Part shown: positions 18,229 to 27,321 of the stretch, piece by piece
Layout of the letters: every line of letters starts with the position of its first letter
Numbering within the stretch: position 1 is the first letter of the stretch
Origin: an uncultured Bacilli bacterium
GTDB taxonomy: Bacteria; Bacillota_I; Bacilli_A; RF39; UBA660
DNA length: 64,000 nucleotides
Direction of reading: 5' to 3'
NCBI GenBank assembly: GCA_934091055.1
Contig: CAKOKN010000002.1
Location: 62,001-126,000, forward strand
The notes under the pieces: model-generated
Database searches by the model: none
Told to the model about the DNA's origin: nothing
Seen by the model: only the letters and a program-made list of their open reading frames with translations
Made by a program: the position numbers and the translations under genes

Positions 18229-18996
18229 TTGGACGAAATAGAAAAATTAAATGAGAGTAAGCTCCAATCCAAAGAAGATATTAATAGAATAGTCTACACA
18301 AATGGTTTATATGATAACGAAGAAGACACTTATATATCAATTGCTGACATAGTAGGATACGATTATAGCTGGAGAAACTCCAGGGACATAATTCTAAGTT
18401 TTGATAATTATTTCAATAAACAAGGAACAAACTATCAAACAAGAAGCATAAGTATGCTTAATTATTCATCAGAAGAAATAATTGACGGCTTAAGCAAAAG
18501 TTTTATAAAAGAACCAATTTGTATTCAAGAAGCCGAAAGAGGAATATATACAATATCCACAAATGGACTACACAGATATACCATTTTAAAAATACATTAT
18601 TTAAACGATTTAATCAAATCCACATCAGCCTCTTCAAGAAGATCACTAAAAGAAAAATATAAAATACCAGTAAGAAGTCAAAAAATTAATTACATTAAAA
18701 CATACTGCAATTATCTACTAGATACATTCTTTTCTATAGACCTATATCAAGAGAGAGATGAGAAAGGCAGAACAACCGGAAAAACTAAAATCATTTCTGA
18801 AAAAAAAGAAATTGTTATGACTGATGAAGAATTAATAAAATACACAAGAGAAAAGCTAAAAAATGTAGATCCTGTATTATATGAGAATGCCGAAAAAGCC
18901 GTATCATTAAGAAGCGAAAAGTACCAAAGCTTTCAAAAATTTATTCAAGAATACTTTTCTGATATATTTAAATCAAAGAAAGGAAGATTGTTATAA
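18229..18996 (+). CDS. conserved-looking protein of unknown function
   Basis: 255 aa from a TTG; soluble, highly charged. Residues ~75-130 (EEIIDGLSKSFIKEPICIQE, then YTISTNGLHRYTILK) faintly recall the ParB/sulfiredoxin-like nucleotide-binding fold, which often has a GxHR motif, but I would not assign it. The true start may be upstream: the frame stays open to 18181, where ATT codons lie 5-8 bases after AGGAG, with no in-frame ATG; this would add 16 residues (INNELLEFAKRNN...). Its stop overlaps the next gene's start. Confidence 0.6.
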   Translation: MDEIEKLNESKLQSKEDINRIVYTNGLYDNEEDTYISIADIVGYDYSWRNSRDIILSFDNYFNKQGTNYQTRSISMLNYSSEEIIDGLSKSFIKEPICIQEAERGIYTISTNGLHRYTILKIHYLNDLIKSTSASSRRSLKEKYKIPVRSQKINYIKTYCNYLLDTFFSIDLYQERDEKGRTTGKTKIISEKKEIVMTDEELIKYTREKLKNVDPVLYENAEKAVSLRSEKYQSFQKFIQEYFSDIFKSKKGRLL

Positions 18997-19346
18997 TGTT
19001 TAACCTAACAAAAGTAGAAGATACAAAACAATTAGAATTACCTCCTATCAAAGAAGGAGAAATATATATATTAAAAAAAGATGATACAATAGTAGGCTAT
19101 GCCATAATAAATCAGTCATCCCCAAACAAAGTATATTTTTCAATATTAGAAAAATACCGTAGTAACGGATATGGCAACATATTATTCAAACTTCTAAAAG
19201 AAAAACTAAAAGAAAAAGACTACACATCATTAACTTTCACAATATCTAGAGACAACATTCCAGCCCAAAATATAATTGCCTCCCAAAAAGGAATACTAGT
19301 ATCAAATAACAGCAAAGGAACAACATATACCATAGACTTAAAATAA
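18996..19346 (+). CDS. GNAT-family N-acetyltransferase, short
   Basis: 116 aa. The central part has the acetyl-CoA-binding core of the GNAT fold: VYFSILEKYRSNGYGNILFKLLKEKLKEK (residues ~48-76), where RSNGYG is a variant of the Q/RxxGxG/A loop. Substrate unknown. It overlaps the preceding unknown gene by one base and was probably inherited with it. Confidence 0.65.
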   Translation: MFNLTKVEDTKQLELPPIKEGEIYILKKDDTIVGYAIINQSSPNKVYFSILEKYRSNGYGNILFKLLKEKLKEKDYTSLTFTISRDNIPAQNIIASQKGILVSNNSKGTTYTIDLK

Positions 19347-19350
19347 TATC

Positions 19351-19373
19351 AAAAGTGTCAAGTACACTTTTTT
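19351..19373 (+). terminator. terminator upstream of mnmE
   Basis: Perfect hairpin AAAAGTGT / ACACTTTT (19351-19371) with a 5-base loop and T-rich tail, separating the jag-linked insertion from mnmE. Confidence 0.8.
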
Positions 19374-19449
19374 CATTTCTATTTTTTAAAATTAAATGAC
19401 AATTTAAAGATAATGTGGTAAAATACTATGGAAGAAAGAAGGAGTGTAT

Positions 19450-20796
19450 ATGGAAGATACAATCGCAGCAATATCTACAACTACCGGTATAGGTGCAATA
19501 TCAATAATAAGATTAAGTGGTCCTGAAGCAATAAATATAACAAATAAAGTATTCACCAAAAACCTAACAAATGCCGAAACTCATACCATTCATTATGGAT
19601 TTATAAAAGAAAAAGCAGAAAAAATAGATGAAGTTTTAGTAAGCATTATGAGGGCTCCCAAAACATTTACTAGAGAAGATATTGTTGAAATCAACTGCCA
19701 CGGTGGAATAGCCACAACTAATAAAGTTTTAGAAATATTATTGAATAACGGAGCAAGATTAGCAGAACCAGGCGAATTTACTAAAAGAGCATTTCTAAAT
19801 GGAAGAATAGATTTACTAGAAGCCGAAGCCACTATGGACCTAATATCTTCAAAATCAGAAACAGCAAGAAAAATATCCATAAACACTTTAACTGGCGAAA
19901 CATCAAATCTAATAAAAAGTCTTCGTAACGATTTGGTTCAAATAATCAGCAACATTGAGGTAAATATTGATTATCCAGAATATGAAGATGTTGAAGAAAT
20001 GACCAATGATAAAATATTACCAAGTATACAATTATTCAAAGAACGACTATCTAATATTATTAAAAAATCTGAAGATAGCAAAGTAATAAAAGAAGGAATA
20101 AAAGTAGGAATAATAGGCAAACCAAATGTCGGCAAAAGCAGTCTCTTAAACTCATTAATTGAAGAAGAAAAAGCAATAGTTACAAGCATTCCAGGTACAA
20201 CAAGAGACATAGTAGAAGGTACAATTGTTTTAGGAGGAATAACCCTAAACATAATAGATACTGCTGGTATAAGAGAAAGTTCTGATGTCGTTGAAATGCT
20301 TGGCGTAGAGAAAAGCCGCAAAATAATAACATCTTCAGATCTAATAATATTTATTCTAAATAACAATGAAGAAATATCTGATGAAGAAAAAGAATTATTA
20401 AAAGAAATAAAGGATAAGAAGAAAATAATCGTTGTAAATAAAATAGATTTAGAAAACAAACTAGATAAAAGTATGTTAGAAGATTATATAGAAATATCCG
20501 CAAAAGAAAATATAGGTGTAGATAAAATAAAAGACAGAATAAAAAAACTATTCAATATTGGCGAACTACAAACTAGTGATTTAACTTATCTATCAAACGC
20601 AAGAACAATATCACTATTAAAAAAATCAATGCATCAAATAGAAGATACACTAGAGGAAATACAAAACAATAGCCCAATAGACATAGTAGAATTAGGGTTA
20701 AAAGATTCTTGGAATACACTAGGAGAAGTAATCGGAGAAACATATAAAGACGAATTACTAGACGAACTATTTTCAAGATTCTGTTTAGGAAAGTAG
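19450..20796 (+). CDS. mnmE: tRNA modification GTPase MnmE (TrmE)
   Basis: With MnmG makes the cmnm5 group on U34 of several tRNAs. N-terminal tetrahydrofolate-binding domain (DTIAAISTTTGIGAISIIRLSGPEA), central helices, G domain at ~215-375 (G1 GKPNVGKSS, G3 DTAGI, G4 NKID) and the essential C-terminal CLGK. ~448 aa, normal. ATG at 19450 is chosen, six bases after AAGGAG. mnmG follows 8 bp downstream. Confidence 0.96.
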   Translation: MEDTIAAISTTTGIGAISIIRLSGPEAINITNKVFTKNLTNAETHTIHYGFIKEKAEKIDEVLVSIMRAPKTFTREDIVEINCHGGIATTNKVLEILLNNGARLAEPGEFTKRAFLNGRIDLLEAEATMDLISSKSETARKISINTLTGETSNLIKSLRNDLVQIISNIEVNIDYPEYEDVEEMTNDKILPSIQLFKERLSNIIKKSEDSKVIKEGIKVGIIGKPNVGKSSLLNSLIEEEKAIVTSIPGTTRDIVEGTIVLGGITLNIIDTAGIRESSDVVEMLGVEKSRKIITSSDLIIFILNNNEEISDEEKELLKEIKDKKKIIVVNKIDLENKLDKSMLEDYIEISAKENIGVDKIKDRIKKLFNIGELQTSDLTYLSNARTISLLKKSMHQIEDTLEEIQNNSPIDIVELGLKDSWNTLGEVIGETYKDELLDELFSRFCLGK

Positions 20797-20804
20797 ATGA
20801 TAAT

Positions 20805-22643
20805 ATGAATTATGAAGTAATAGTAGTAGGTGGAGGACACGCCGGATGTGAAGCTGCAGTAGCATCATCTAGAAAAGGACACAAAACACTATTAGTAACA
20901 GGAAATATAAACAATATAGCTACAATGCCTTGTAACCCATCAATAGGAGGATCAGCAAAAGGCATAATAGTAAGAGAAATAGATGCACTGGGAGGCGTAA
21001 TGGGCGAAGTAGCAGACAAAACACTAATCCAAATGAAAATGCTAAATTATGCCAAAGGTCCAGCTGTAAAATCCCTTCGTGCTCAAGCCGATAAAATAAC
21101 ATACCCCAAAGAAATGTTAAATCTTTTAAGACAAGAAAAAAATCTTTCTATCAAAGAGGCAATGGTTGAGGACTTAATAGTAAAAGACAATACCGTATAC
21201 GGAATAGTATCAGATAGTGGAGAAAACATAACAAGTAATATCGTTATATTAACAACTGGAACATATCTAAAATCAGACATACTAATAGGAGACACTAGAA
21301 CAAGAAGCGGTCCCCATAACGAAAAACCATCAATGCATCTATCCGACAATCTAAAAAAATATGGCTTCAATATCTTAAGATTAAAAACAGGAACCCCTCC
21401 AAGAATAGACAGAAGCACTATAGATTTTACAAAAACAAAAAGAGAAGATGGAGACAAAATACCATATACTTTTTCACATACAAATCCTCCAATCTATGAT
21501 GTAAATAATCAAGAACCTTGTTATTTAATATATACAACAGCAGAAACAAAAAAAATAATACAAGACAATTTAAATAAATCAAGTATGTACGGAGGATTAG
21601 ATGACATAACAGGAGTAGGCCCTAGATACTGCCCATCAATAGAAGATAAAATGGTAAGATTCAGTGATAAAGAAAAACATCAATTATTCTTAGAACCAGA
21701 AAGTAAATACTATGACGATATCTATATACAAGGATTTTCAACCAGTATGCCAAGAACCATTCAAGAACAAATGGTACATTCACTACCAGGTCTAGAACAA
21801 GCCAAAATACTAAGATATGCCTACGCCATAGAATATGATGCAATTTATCCAACCCAAATCAAACCAAGCTTAGAAACCAAAGTATTAAATAATCTATTCA
21901 CAGCAGGCCAAATAAATGGAACAAGCGGTTACGAAGAAGCTGCCTGCCAAGGTTTAATGGCTGGTATAAATGCTGGATTAAAACTAGAAGGTAAAGAACC
22001 ATTAATATTAAAACGAAATGAAGCATATATTGGCGTACTAATAGATGACTTAGTAACAAAAGGAACTAAAGAACCTTATCGAATGCTAACATCAAGAGCA
22101 GAGTATAGATTACTATTAAGACACGATAATTCCGACCTAAGATTAAGAGAATACGGCCATAAAGTAGGATTAATAAACGGCGATAAGTACGAAAAATTCC
22201 TAGATAAAAAGAATAATATTGAAAAATTAAAAGAAGAATTAAAAGAAATAAAAGTAACTGTAGATCAAGAAAAAAGAAGAGTAACTACAACTGTATACGA
22301 TTATTTAAAAACTCCAAATATTAAATTAGACGAAATAATAAAAAACTTTAATCTAAACTTAAATTATCCACAAGATGTTGTTGAAGAAGTAGAAATCCAA
22401 ATAAAATATGATGGCTACATCAAAAAAGTATGTCGTGAAGCCGATAAAATGTTAAAACAAGAAGAAAAACAAATACCTATAGATATTGACTATGATAAAA
22501 TACCTAACTTAGCTAGTGAAGCCAGACAAAAATTAAAAGAGGTAAAACCATTGACTATTGCCCAAGCAATTAGAATAAGCGGAGTAAATCCCGCGGACAT
22601 CTCAATACTACTTGTGTACTTAAGGAAGTATTATAATGAATAA
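20805..22643 (+). CDS. mnmG: tRNA uridine-5-carboxymethylaminomethyl modification enzyme MnmG (GidA)
   Basis: FAD-binding partner of MnmE. N-terminal dinucleotide motif VVGGGHAGCEAAVAS (residues ~7-21), conserved CNPSIGG and LKTGTPPRI blocks, and the C-terminal helical MnmE-binding region with LTSRAEYRLLLRHDNSDLRL and IRISGVNPADISILLVYL. 612 aa, full length. Overlaps rsmG by 8 nt. Confidence 0.97.
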   Translation: MNYEVIVVGGGHAGCEAAVASSRKGHKTLLVTGNINNIATMPCNPSIGGSAKGIIVREIDALGGVMGEVADKTLIQMKMLNYAKGPAVKSLRAQADKITYPKEMLNLLRQEKNLSIKEAMVEDLIVKDNTVYGIVSDSGENITSNIVILTTGTYLKSDILIGDTRTRSGPHNEKPSMHLSDNLKKYGFNILRLKTGTPPRIDRSTIDFTKTKREDGDKIPYTFSHTNPPIYDVNNQEPCYLIYTTAETKKIIQDNLNKSSMYGGLDDITGVGPRYCPSIEDKMVRFSDKEKHQLFLEPESKYYDDIYIQGFSTSMPRTIQEQMVHSLPGLEQAKILRYAYAIEYDAIYPTQIKPSLETKVLNNLFTAGQINGTSGYEEAACQGLMAGINAGLKLEGKEPLILKRNEAYIGVLIDDLVTKGTKEPYRMLTSRAEYRLLLRHDNSDLRLREYGHKVGLINGDKYEKFLDKKNNIEKLKEELKEIKVTVDQEKRRVTTTVYDYLKTPNIKLDEIIKNFNLNLNYPQDVVEEVEIQIKYDGYIKKVCREADKMLKQEEKQIPIDIDYDKIPNLASEARQKLKEVKPLTIAQAIRISGVNPADISILLVYLRKYYNE

Positions 22644-23337
22644 AGATTATTTTATAGAAGAATTAACAAAACTAGACATAACTCTTGAAGACAATAAACT
22701 AAATAAACTAGAAGAATACTATAGTCTCCTAGAAGAAGAAAACAAAAAATACAATTTAACAAGAATAATAGACAAACAAAATGTATATTTAAAACACTTC
22801 TATGACAGTTTAACCATTACTAAAATAATATCTATAGATAATCAGAGCATCTGCGACTTAGGTTCGGGAGCCGGTTTTCCAGGTCTAGTATTAGCAATAT
22901 GCTTTCCTAATACAAGTATAACATTAATAGAATCCAATGGTAAAAAATGTCATTTTCTAAATCTAGTAAAAGATAAATTAAAACTAAACAATGTAGTAGT
23001 ATTAAATACAAGAGTAGAAGAATATGCCAAAAACAATAGAGAAATATTTGATATAGTAACTGCTAGAGCAGTAGCTCCACTAAAACATCTATTAGAATAT
23101 GGCATCCCTTTAGTAAAAGTTAATGGCTACTTTATAGCAATGAAGGCTAATATTGATAACGAAATCAATAACATAAATAATTATTATCAAAAGTTAAATA
23201 TTAAAGAAATCAACAAAATAGTATTTGAATTACCAATAGAAAACAGTTTAAGAACTCTAATCAAATATCAAAAAATAGATAAAACAAACACAAAATATCC
23301 AAGAAAATATGCTGATATTATAAAAAAAGAAATATAA
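22636..23337 (+). CDS. rsmG: 16S rRNA (guanine-N7) methyltransferase RsmG (GidB)
   Basis: Methylates G527 (E. coli numbering) of 16S rRNA. S-adenosylmethionine-binding motif SICDLGSGAGFPGLVLAICF at ~70-90, then TLIESNGKKCHFL and VTARAVAPLKHLLEY. 233 aa, usual size. Start overlaps mnmG. Confidence 0.96.
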   Translation: MNKDYFIEELTKLDITLEDNKLNKLEEYYSLLEEENKKYNLTRIIDKQNVYLKHFYDSLTITKIISIDNQSICDLGSGAGFPGLVLAICFPNTSITLIESNGKKCHFLNLVKDKLKLNNVVVLNTRVEEYAKNNREIFDIVTARAVAPLKHLLEYGIPLVKVNGYFIAMKANIDNEINNINNYYQKLNIKEINKIVFELPIENSLRTLIKYQKIDKTNTKYPRKYADIIKKEI

Positions 23338-23413
23338 AATACTTGTAAATTTAACAAAATTATAGTATTATTATATTAGAGTAGATAAGAAGAAGCGAAA
23401 AGAGGGTATAATT

Positions 23414-24562
23414 ATGAAGATGAACAAAGAAGTCGTAATGGTAAGATTATCTGATATTATTCCAAATAGGTTTCAGCCTAGATTAACATTTGATGAAGAA
23501 GCATTAAATGAATTAGCTAATTCAATAAAAGAACACGGAATAATTCAACCACTAATATTAAGAGATTTAGGAAGCAAATATGAAATAATTGCTGGAGAAA
23601 GAAGATATAAAGCTGCCACAATTGCTGGTCTTACTGAAGTTCCAGCTATAATTGGCTCTATGGATGACCAAACCAGTGCAGAGCTTGCTTTAATCGAAAA
23701 CATTCAAAGAAAAGATTTATCTGCAATTGAAGAAGCAAAATCATATAAGAAAATTCTAGACATGGGTAACTTTACTCAAGAACAATTAGCAAAAAGAATG
23801 GGAAAAGGCCAATCAACAATAGCTAATAAAATGAGACTACTTGCCCTAACTAATGAAGTCCAAGTTGCACTTATGAATAACTTAATTTCTGAAAGGCACG
23901 CAAGATGCTTGCTTCAAATCAAAGATGAAGACTTACAAAAAGAAGTCTTAAATAAAATAATTTCTGAAAGAATGAATGTCAGAGACACAGATGATTATAT
24001 TAAAAATTTATTAGGTCTACCAAAAAATCCTCATAATAGTATAGAACAAGAACATCAAGAAGCAACTCCAATAGTATCTGAGCCAGAATCAGTAATTACA
24101 CCAAGTGTAGCTCCAAGTATATATAGTGATAGTACTAGTAATGTATTAAACACATTAGATAGTCCTAAGGAAGAAGAAAAACCAATCTCTTCCCCAGCTC
24201 CTGTTGTTTCAAATGAAAAAACAAGCGACAATCCAAATGTATATACACAAGTAAAAAATACTGATTTTGTAGACATCAGCAGTCTAAATCAAGATGACTC
24301 ACCAAGTACAATAACTCCAGTATTACCAGAGAATGCTGAAGATGAAAATCAAAATGAGGGAGTAACGGTTATGCCAAATATTGAAAATATAGCAACAAAT
24401 AAAGAAGAAAAAGATGATTCTTTAACTAAAATTCGTCTTGCTACCGCAATTAGATTAGTAAAAGATACGTTAGAAGATATCAAAGTAGCAGGTTACAACG
24501 CCACTATTGAAGAATCTGATGAAGATAAAGAATATAAAATAGTAATAAAAATAGAAAAATAG
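23414..24562 (+). CDS. noc: nucleoid occlusion protein Noc (ParB family), with extended linker
   Basis: 382 aa. The first ~200 residues match Noc more than ParB: PNRFQPRLTFDEEALNEL, GERRYKAATIAGL (CTP motif), and RMGKGQSTIANKMRLL helix-turn-helix, with SERHARCLLQIKDEDLQ. It follows rsmG as in Bacillus. Residues ~205-335 are an unusual acidic, Ser/Pro/Asn-rich low-complexity linker, then a conserved-looking C-terminal end (LTKIRLATAIRLVKDTLEDI). Bacillus Noc is about 283 aa, so the linker is an addition. No amphipathic N-terminal membrane helix is obvious. Confidence 0.88.
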   Translation: MKMNKEVVMVRLSDIIPNRFQPRLTFDEEALNELANSIKEHGIIQPLILRDLGSKYEIIAGERRYKAATIAGLTEVPAIIGSMDDQTSAELALIENIQRKDLSAIEEAKSYKKILDMGNFTQEQLAKRMGKGQSTIANKMRLLALTNEVQVALMNNLISERHARCLLQIKDEDLQKEVLNKIISERMNVRDTDDYIKNLLGLPKNPHNSIEQEHQEATPIVSEPESVITPSVAPSIYSDSTSNVLNTLDSPKEEEKPISSPAPVVSNEKTSDNPNVYTQVKNTDFVDISSLNQDDSPSTITPVLPENAEDENQNEGVTVMPNIENIATNKEEKDDSLTKIRLATAIRLVKDTLEDIKVAGYNATIEESDEDKEYKIVIKIEK

Positions 24563-24621
24563 CAAATCATATCATTAAAAAATAATTTATAAATTATATT
24601 TCCATATTTTTCCAAAAAACA

Positions 24622-24851
24622 TTTACATAAGCGTTAATATATGATATAATTCTAAAGGATTAAGGGAAAGGGTTAATATGTAGGGTAACAACTATCCGAA
24701 CTTAAGTCTCTTTACATTAATAATGTTATTATTAAATGGAGAAAATTCTAATAGTGATGTTAGAAACATATGATATTTAATCATATTATGTATAAAGGTG
24801 TATATGTATATATAAAATCACCCATAATTTAATAGAAAGGGTGATTTTATT
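24622..24851 (+). promoter_or_regulatory. promoter and structured leader of spoIIR, with sequestered ribosome-binding site
   Basis: Promoter TTTACA (24622-24627), 17-bp spacer, TATAAT (24645-24650). The ~195-nt leader can form several local hairpins (e.g. TTCTAA / TTAGAA at ~24746-24766; ACATATGAT / ATCATAT just after). It ends in a perfect 10-bp stem AAAATCACCC (24814-24823) / GGGTGATTTT (24839-24848) that contains the GGGTGAT ribosome-binding site, four bases from the ATG. I do not recognise it as a known riboswitch class. No other gene lies in this 289-bp gap. Confidence 0.55.
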
Positions 24852-25373
24852 ATGAAGAAAATTGTTTTAATAATAGCAATAATTACTTCCATTTTAATAT
24901 ATAGTGAAATAAAAAAGGATACCGTAGTCATACCAAACTCTGCGATTAGATTAAGAGTAATTCCAAATAGTAATTCTGCTCAAGATCAAAACATCAAAAA
25001 ACAAGTAAAAACCTATCTAGAAAAAAACACCTATAATATTCTAAAAGATGAAAAAAGTATAAAAGAAGCAAGAAAAAAAATCAACGAAAATATCCCTGTA
25101 ATAGAAGAAAATGTTGACAGAATATTTAAAGATAATAATTATGATGTCTCTTATAATGTAAATTACGGTTATAATTATTTTCCAAGTAAAACTTATCGCG
25201 GAATAACTTATAAAGAAGGCTATTATGAATCAATAGTCATAAGTATAGGTGCCGCTGAAGGAGATAACTGGTGGTGTGTATTATTTCCCAACTTATGTTT
25301 AGCAGATTTAGAACAAAAAGATAATACTGAATATAAATCTTGGGTAATAGAGACAATAAACAAAATATTCTAA
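24852..25373 (+). CDS. spoIIR: SpoIIR-like protein (stage II sporulation protein R)
   Basis: 173 aa with an N-terminal signal/transmembrane segment (KKIVLIIAIITSILIYSEI) and the family blocks AIRLRVIPNSNSAQDQNIKKQVK and GAAEGDNWWCVLFPNLCLAD. In Bacillus SpoIIR is secreted from the forespore and triggers SpoIIGA to process pro-sigma-E. Whether this organism sporulates cannot be told from the window. mntP/ytaF follows 32 bp downstream. Confidence 0.88.
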   Translation: MKKIVLIIAIITSILIYSEIKKDTVVIPNSAIRLRVIPNSNSAQDQNIKKQVKTYLEKNTYNILKDEKSIKEARKKINENIPVIEENVDRIFKDNNYDVSYNVNYGYNYFPSKTYRGITYKEGYYESIVISIGAAEGDNWWCVLFPNLCLADLEQKDNTEYKSWVIETINKIF

Positions 25374-25405
25374 TAAAATAAGCATATAATTGGTTAGGTG
25401 ATCTA

Positions 25406-25942
25406 ATGAAATTACTAACCATTTTTTTAATTGCAGTAAGTTTATCTATGGACGCTTTCTCTCTAGCCTTAGTATACGGAACAGAGGGAATAGAAAAAAA
25501 GAATAAAATAATATTATCATTAATAGTAGGCATCTACCATTTTATAATGCCTTTAATAGGTCTCACCATAGGCTCATATGTAACAAGCAAGATAATCTTA
25601 AATACCAATATATTAGTAGGAATCATCTTATCATTAATATCAATAGAAATGATTATATCAAGTTTCAAAGAAACAGAAAAAAAGAGTCTTTTAACAATAC
25701 CAAGTTATTTATTATTTGGTTTATCAGTCAGCATAGATAGTCTAACTACCGGAATAGGATTGGGAGGAATAACAGAAAAATATCTATTATCATCATTAAT
25801 ATTCTTTATTACAAGTCTATCCTTCACATACTTAGGTTTAAATTTAGGAAATATATTAAATGAAAAGTACGGAAAAATATCTACTTTGATAGGCGGTTTC
25901 ATTCTACTAGTATTAGCAATAATATATATATTTATAAAATAA
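25406..25942 (+). CDS. MntP/YtaF-family membrane exporter
   Basis: 178 aa, six transmembrane helices in two pseudo-symmetric halves, each with an acidic signature: SLSMDAFSLALVYG (residues ~13-26) and LSVSIDSLTTGIGLG (~110-124). This is the pattern of the MntP manganese exporter and its relative YtaF, the latter annotated as a sporulation membrane protein. Adjacency to spoIIR slightly favours YtaF. No yybP-ykoY-like leader was seen directly upstream. Confidence 0.8.
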   Translation: MKLLTIFLIAVSLSMDAFSLALVYGTEGIEKKNKIILSLIVGIYHFIMPLIGLTIGSYVTSKIILNTNILVGIILSLISIEMIISSFKETEKKSLLTIPSYLLFGLSVSIDSLTTGIGLGGITEKYLLSSLIFFITSLSFTYLGLNLGNILNEKYGKISTLIGGFILLVLAIIYIFIK

Positions 25943-26043
25943 TTCATTGTAAATTCACTGTCAAAATAAGCAATATCAATTGACACACTAAATATAAAAG
26001 TTTAAAATTAAAGTAAGAGTTGCCTATGAAAGGAGCGTTAAAA

Positions 26044-27294
26044 ATGCCAAAAATAAGAATTGAAGGTGGAAGAAAACTAACTGGCGAAATAGAAATAAGT
26101 GGAGCAAAAAATAGTGCTGTAGCACTAATACCTGCTGCTATACTATGCGATGAAGAAGTAAAAATAAGTAATGTGCCAAATATTTCGGATATAGATTCCT
26201 TAGAAGAAATACTAAACTACTTAAATGCCGGCATTAAAAGAGAACAAGGTATCCTAACCATAGATTCATCAAAAATAATAAATAAAGAAATTCCAGAAGA
26301 AATGTCTCAAAAACTAAGAGCTTCTTATTATTTTATGTCATCCTTATTAGGGAAATATAAGCACGTAGAAATGTACTTTCCAGGAGGATGTACTATCGGC
26401 GAAAGACCAATAGATCAAACTCTAAAAGCATATAAAGCATTAGGAGCCATAGTAAAAGAGGAAGGCAATCATTTTATAATAGATGCAGAAGAATTAAAAG
26501 GCGCCAAAATATATTTAGATATGCCAAGCGTTGGTGCAACTATCAATACAATGATAGCAGCTGTAAAAGCTAAAGGAAAAACAATCATTGAAAACGTTGC
26601 TAAAGAACCCGAAATAGTAAACGTCGCAACATTCTTAAATACTATGGGCGCTAAAATAAAAGGGGCGGGAACAAATGTAATATCCATAACTGGAGTAGAT
26701 TATTTACATAAATCATTTCACGAAGTAATACCAGATAGAATAGAAGCTGGAACATATCTAATAATAGCTTCTCTATTAGGAGAAAATCTAACAATTAAAA
26801 ATCTAATCCCTTCACACATCGAAGCCTTAACTTCAAAACTAATCGAAGCTGGTGTCAATATGACAATTGAAGAGGATTCAATAACCGTATTAAGTACTGG
26901 AAAATATAACGCCGTTAATATAAAAACACTACCATACCCAGGTTTTCCAACAGATCTTCAACAACCTATAATACCATTCCTAACTCAATGTAGTGGTACA
27001 AGTATAGTAGAAGAAACAATCTGGGAAAATAGATTTCAAAATATCTATGACACCAATCGTATGGGTGCCAATATAATAGTAAAAGATAATAAAATTGCCA
27101 AAATAAAGGGAGTAACAAAACTAACCGGCAAAAATGTAACCGCAACTGATTTAAGAGGGGGAGCTTCAATGCTAATATGTGGTTTAATCGCCGAAGGAAC
27201 AACCACTATTGACAATATAAAATATATCTTAAGAGGATATGATGATATATGTAACAAGTTATCCAAAGTAGGTGCTAAAATAGAATTAATATAA
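26044..27294 (+). CDS. murA: UDP-N-acetylglucosamine 1-carboxyvinyltransferase (MurA)
   Basis: First committed enzyme of peptidoglycan synthesis, target of fosfomycin. EPSP-synthase-like fold; the catalytic cysteine is in FPGGCTIGERPIDQTL (near residue 115), and the fosfomycin-sensitive Cys is retained. LRASYYFMSSLLGK and PGFPTDLQQP are conserved. 416 aa from the ATG at 26044, which follows AAAGGAG with good spacing; an upstream ATG lies inside this site's context and is less likely. Confidence 0.95.
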   Translation: MPKIRIEGGRKLTGEIEISGAKNSAVALIPAAILCDEEVKISNVPNISDIDSLEEILNYLNAGIKREQGILTIDSSKIINKEIPEEMSQKLRASYYFMSSLLGKYKHVEMYFPGGCTIGERPIDQTLKAYKALGAIVKEEGNHFIIDAEELKGAKIYLDMPSVGATINTMIAAVKAKGKTIIENVAKEPEIVNVATFLNTMGAKIKGAGTNVISITGVDYLHKSFHEVIPDRIEAGTYLIIASLLGENLTIKNLIPSHIEALTSKLIEAGVNMTIEEDSITVLSTGKYNAVNIKTLPYPGFPTDLQQPIIPFLTQCSGTSIVEETIWENRFQNIYDTNRMGANIIVKDNKIAKIKGVTKLTGKNVTATDLRGGASMLICGLIAEGTTTIDNIKYILRGYDDICNKLSKVGAKIELI

Positions 27295-27321
27295 ATATAC
27301 TTAATTAGGACTAGGTGAAAT

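Noticed and set aside
19971..20459. Minus-strand reading frame within mnmE
   Set aside because: Ser/Ile/Phe-rich shadow of the G domain on the other strand.
11416..24562. parS or Noc-binding palindromes near parAB and noc
   Set aside because: No match to the parS (TGTTTCACGTGAAACA-like) or Noc (ATTTCCCGGGAAAT) consensus was found by eye; a computed search is needed.
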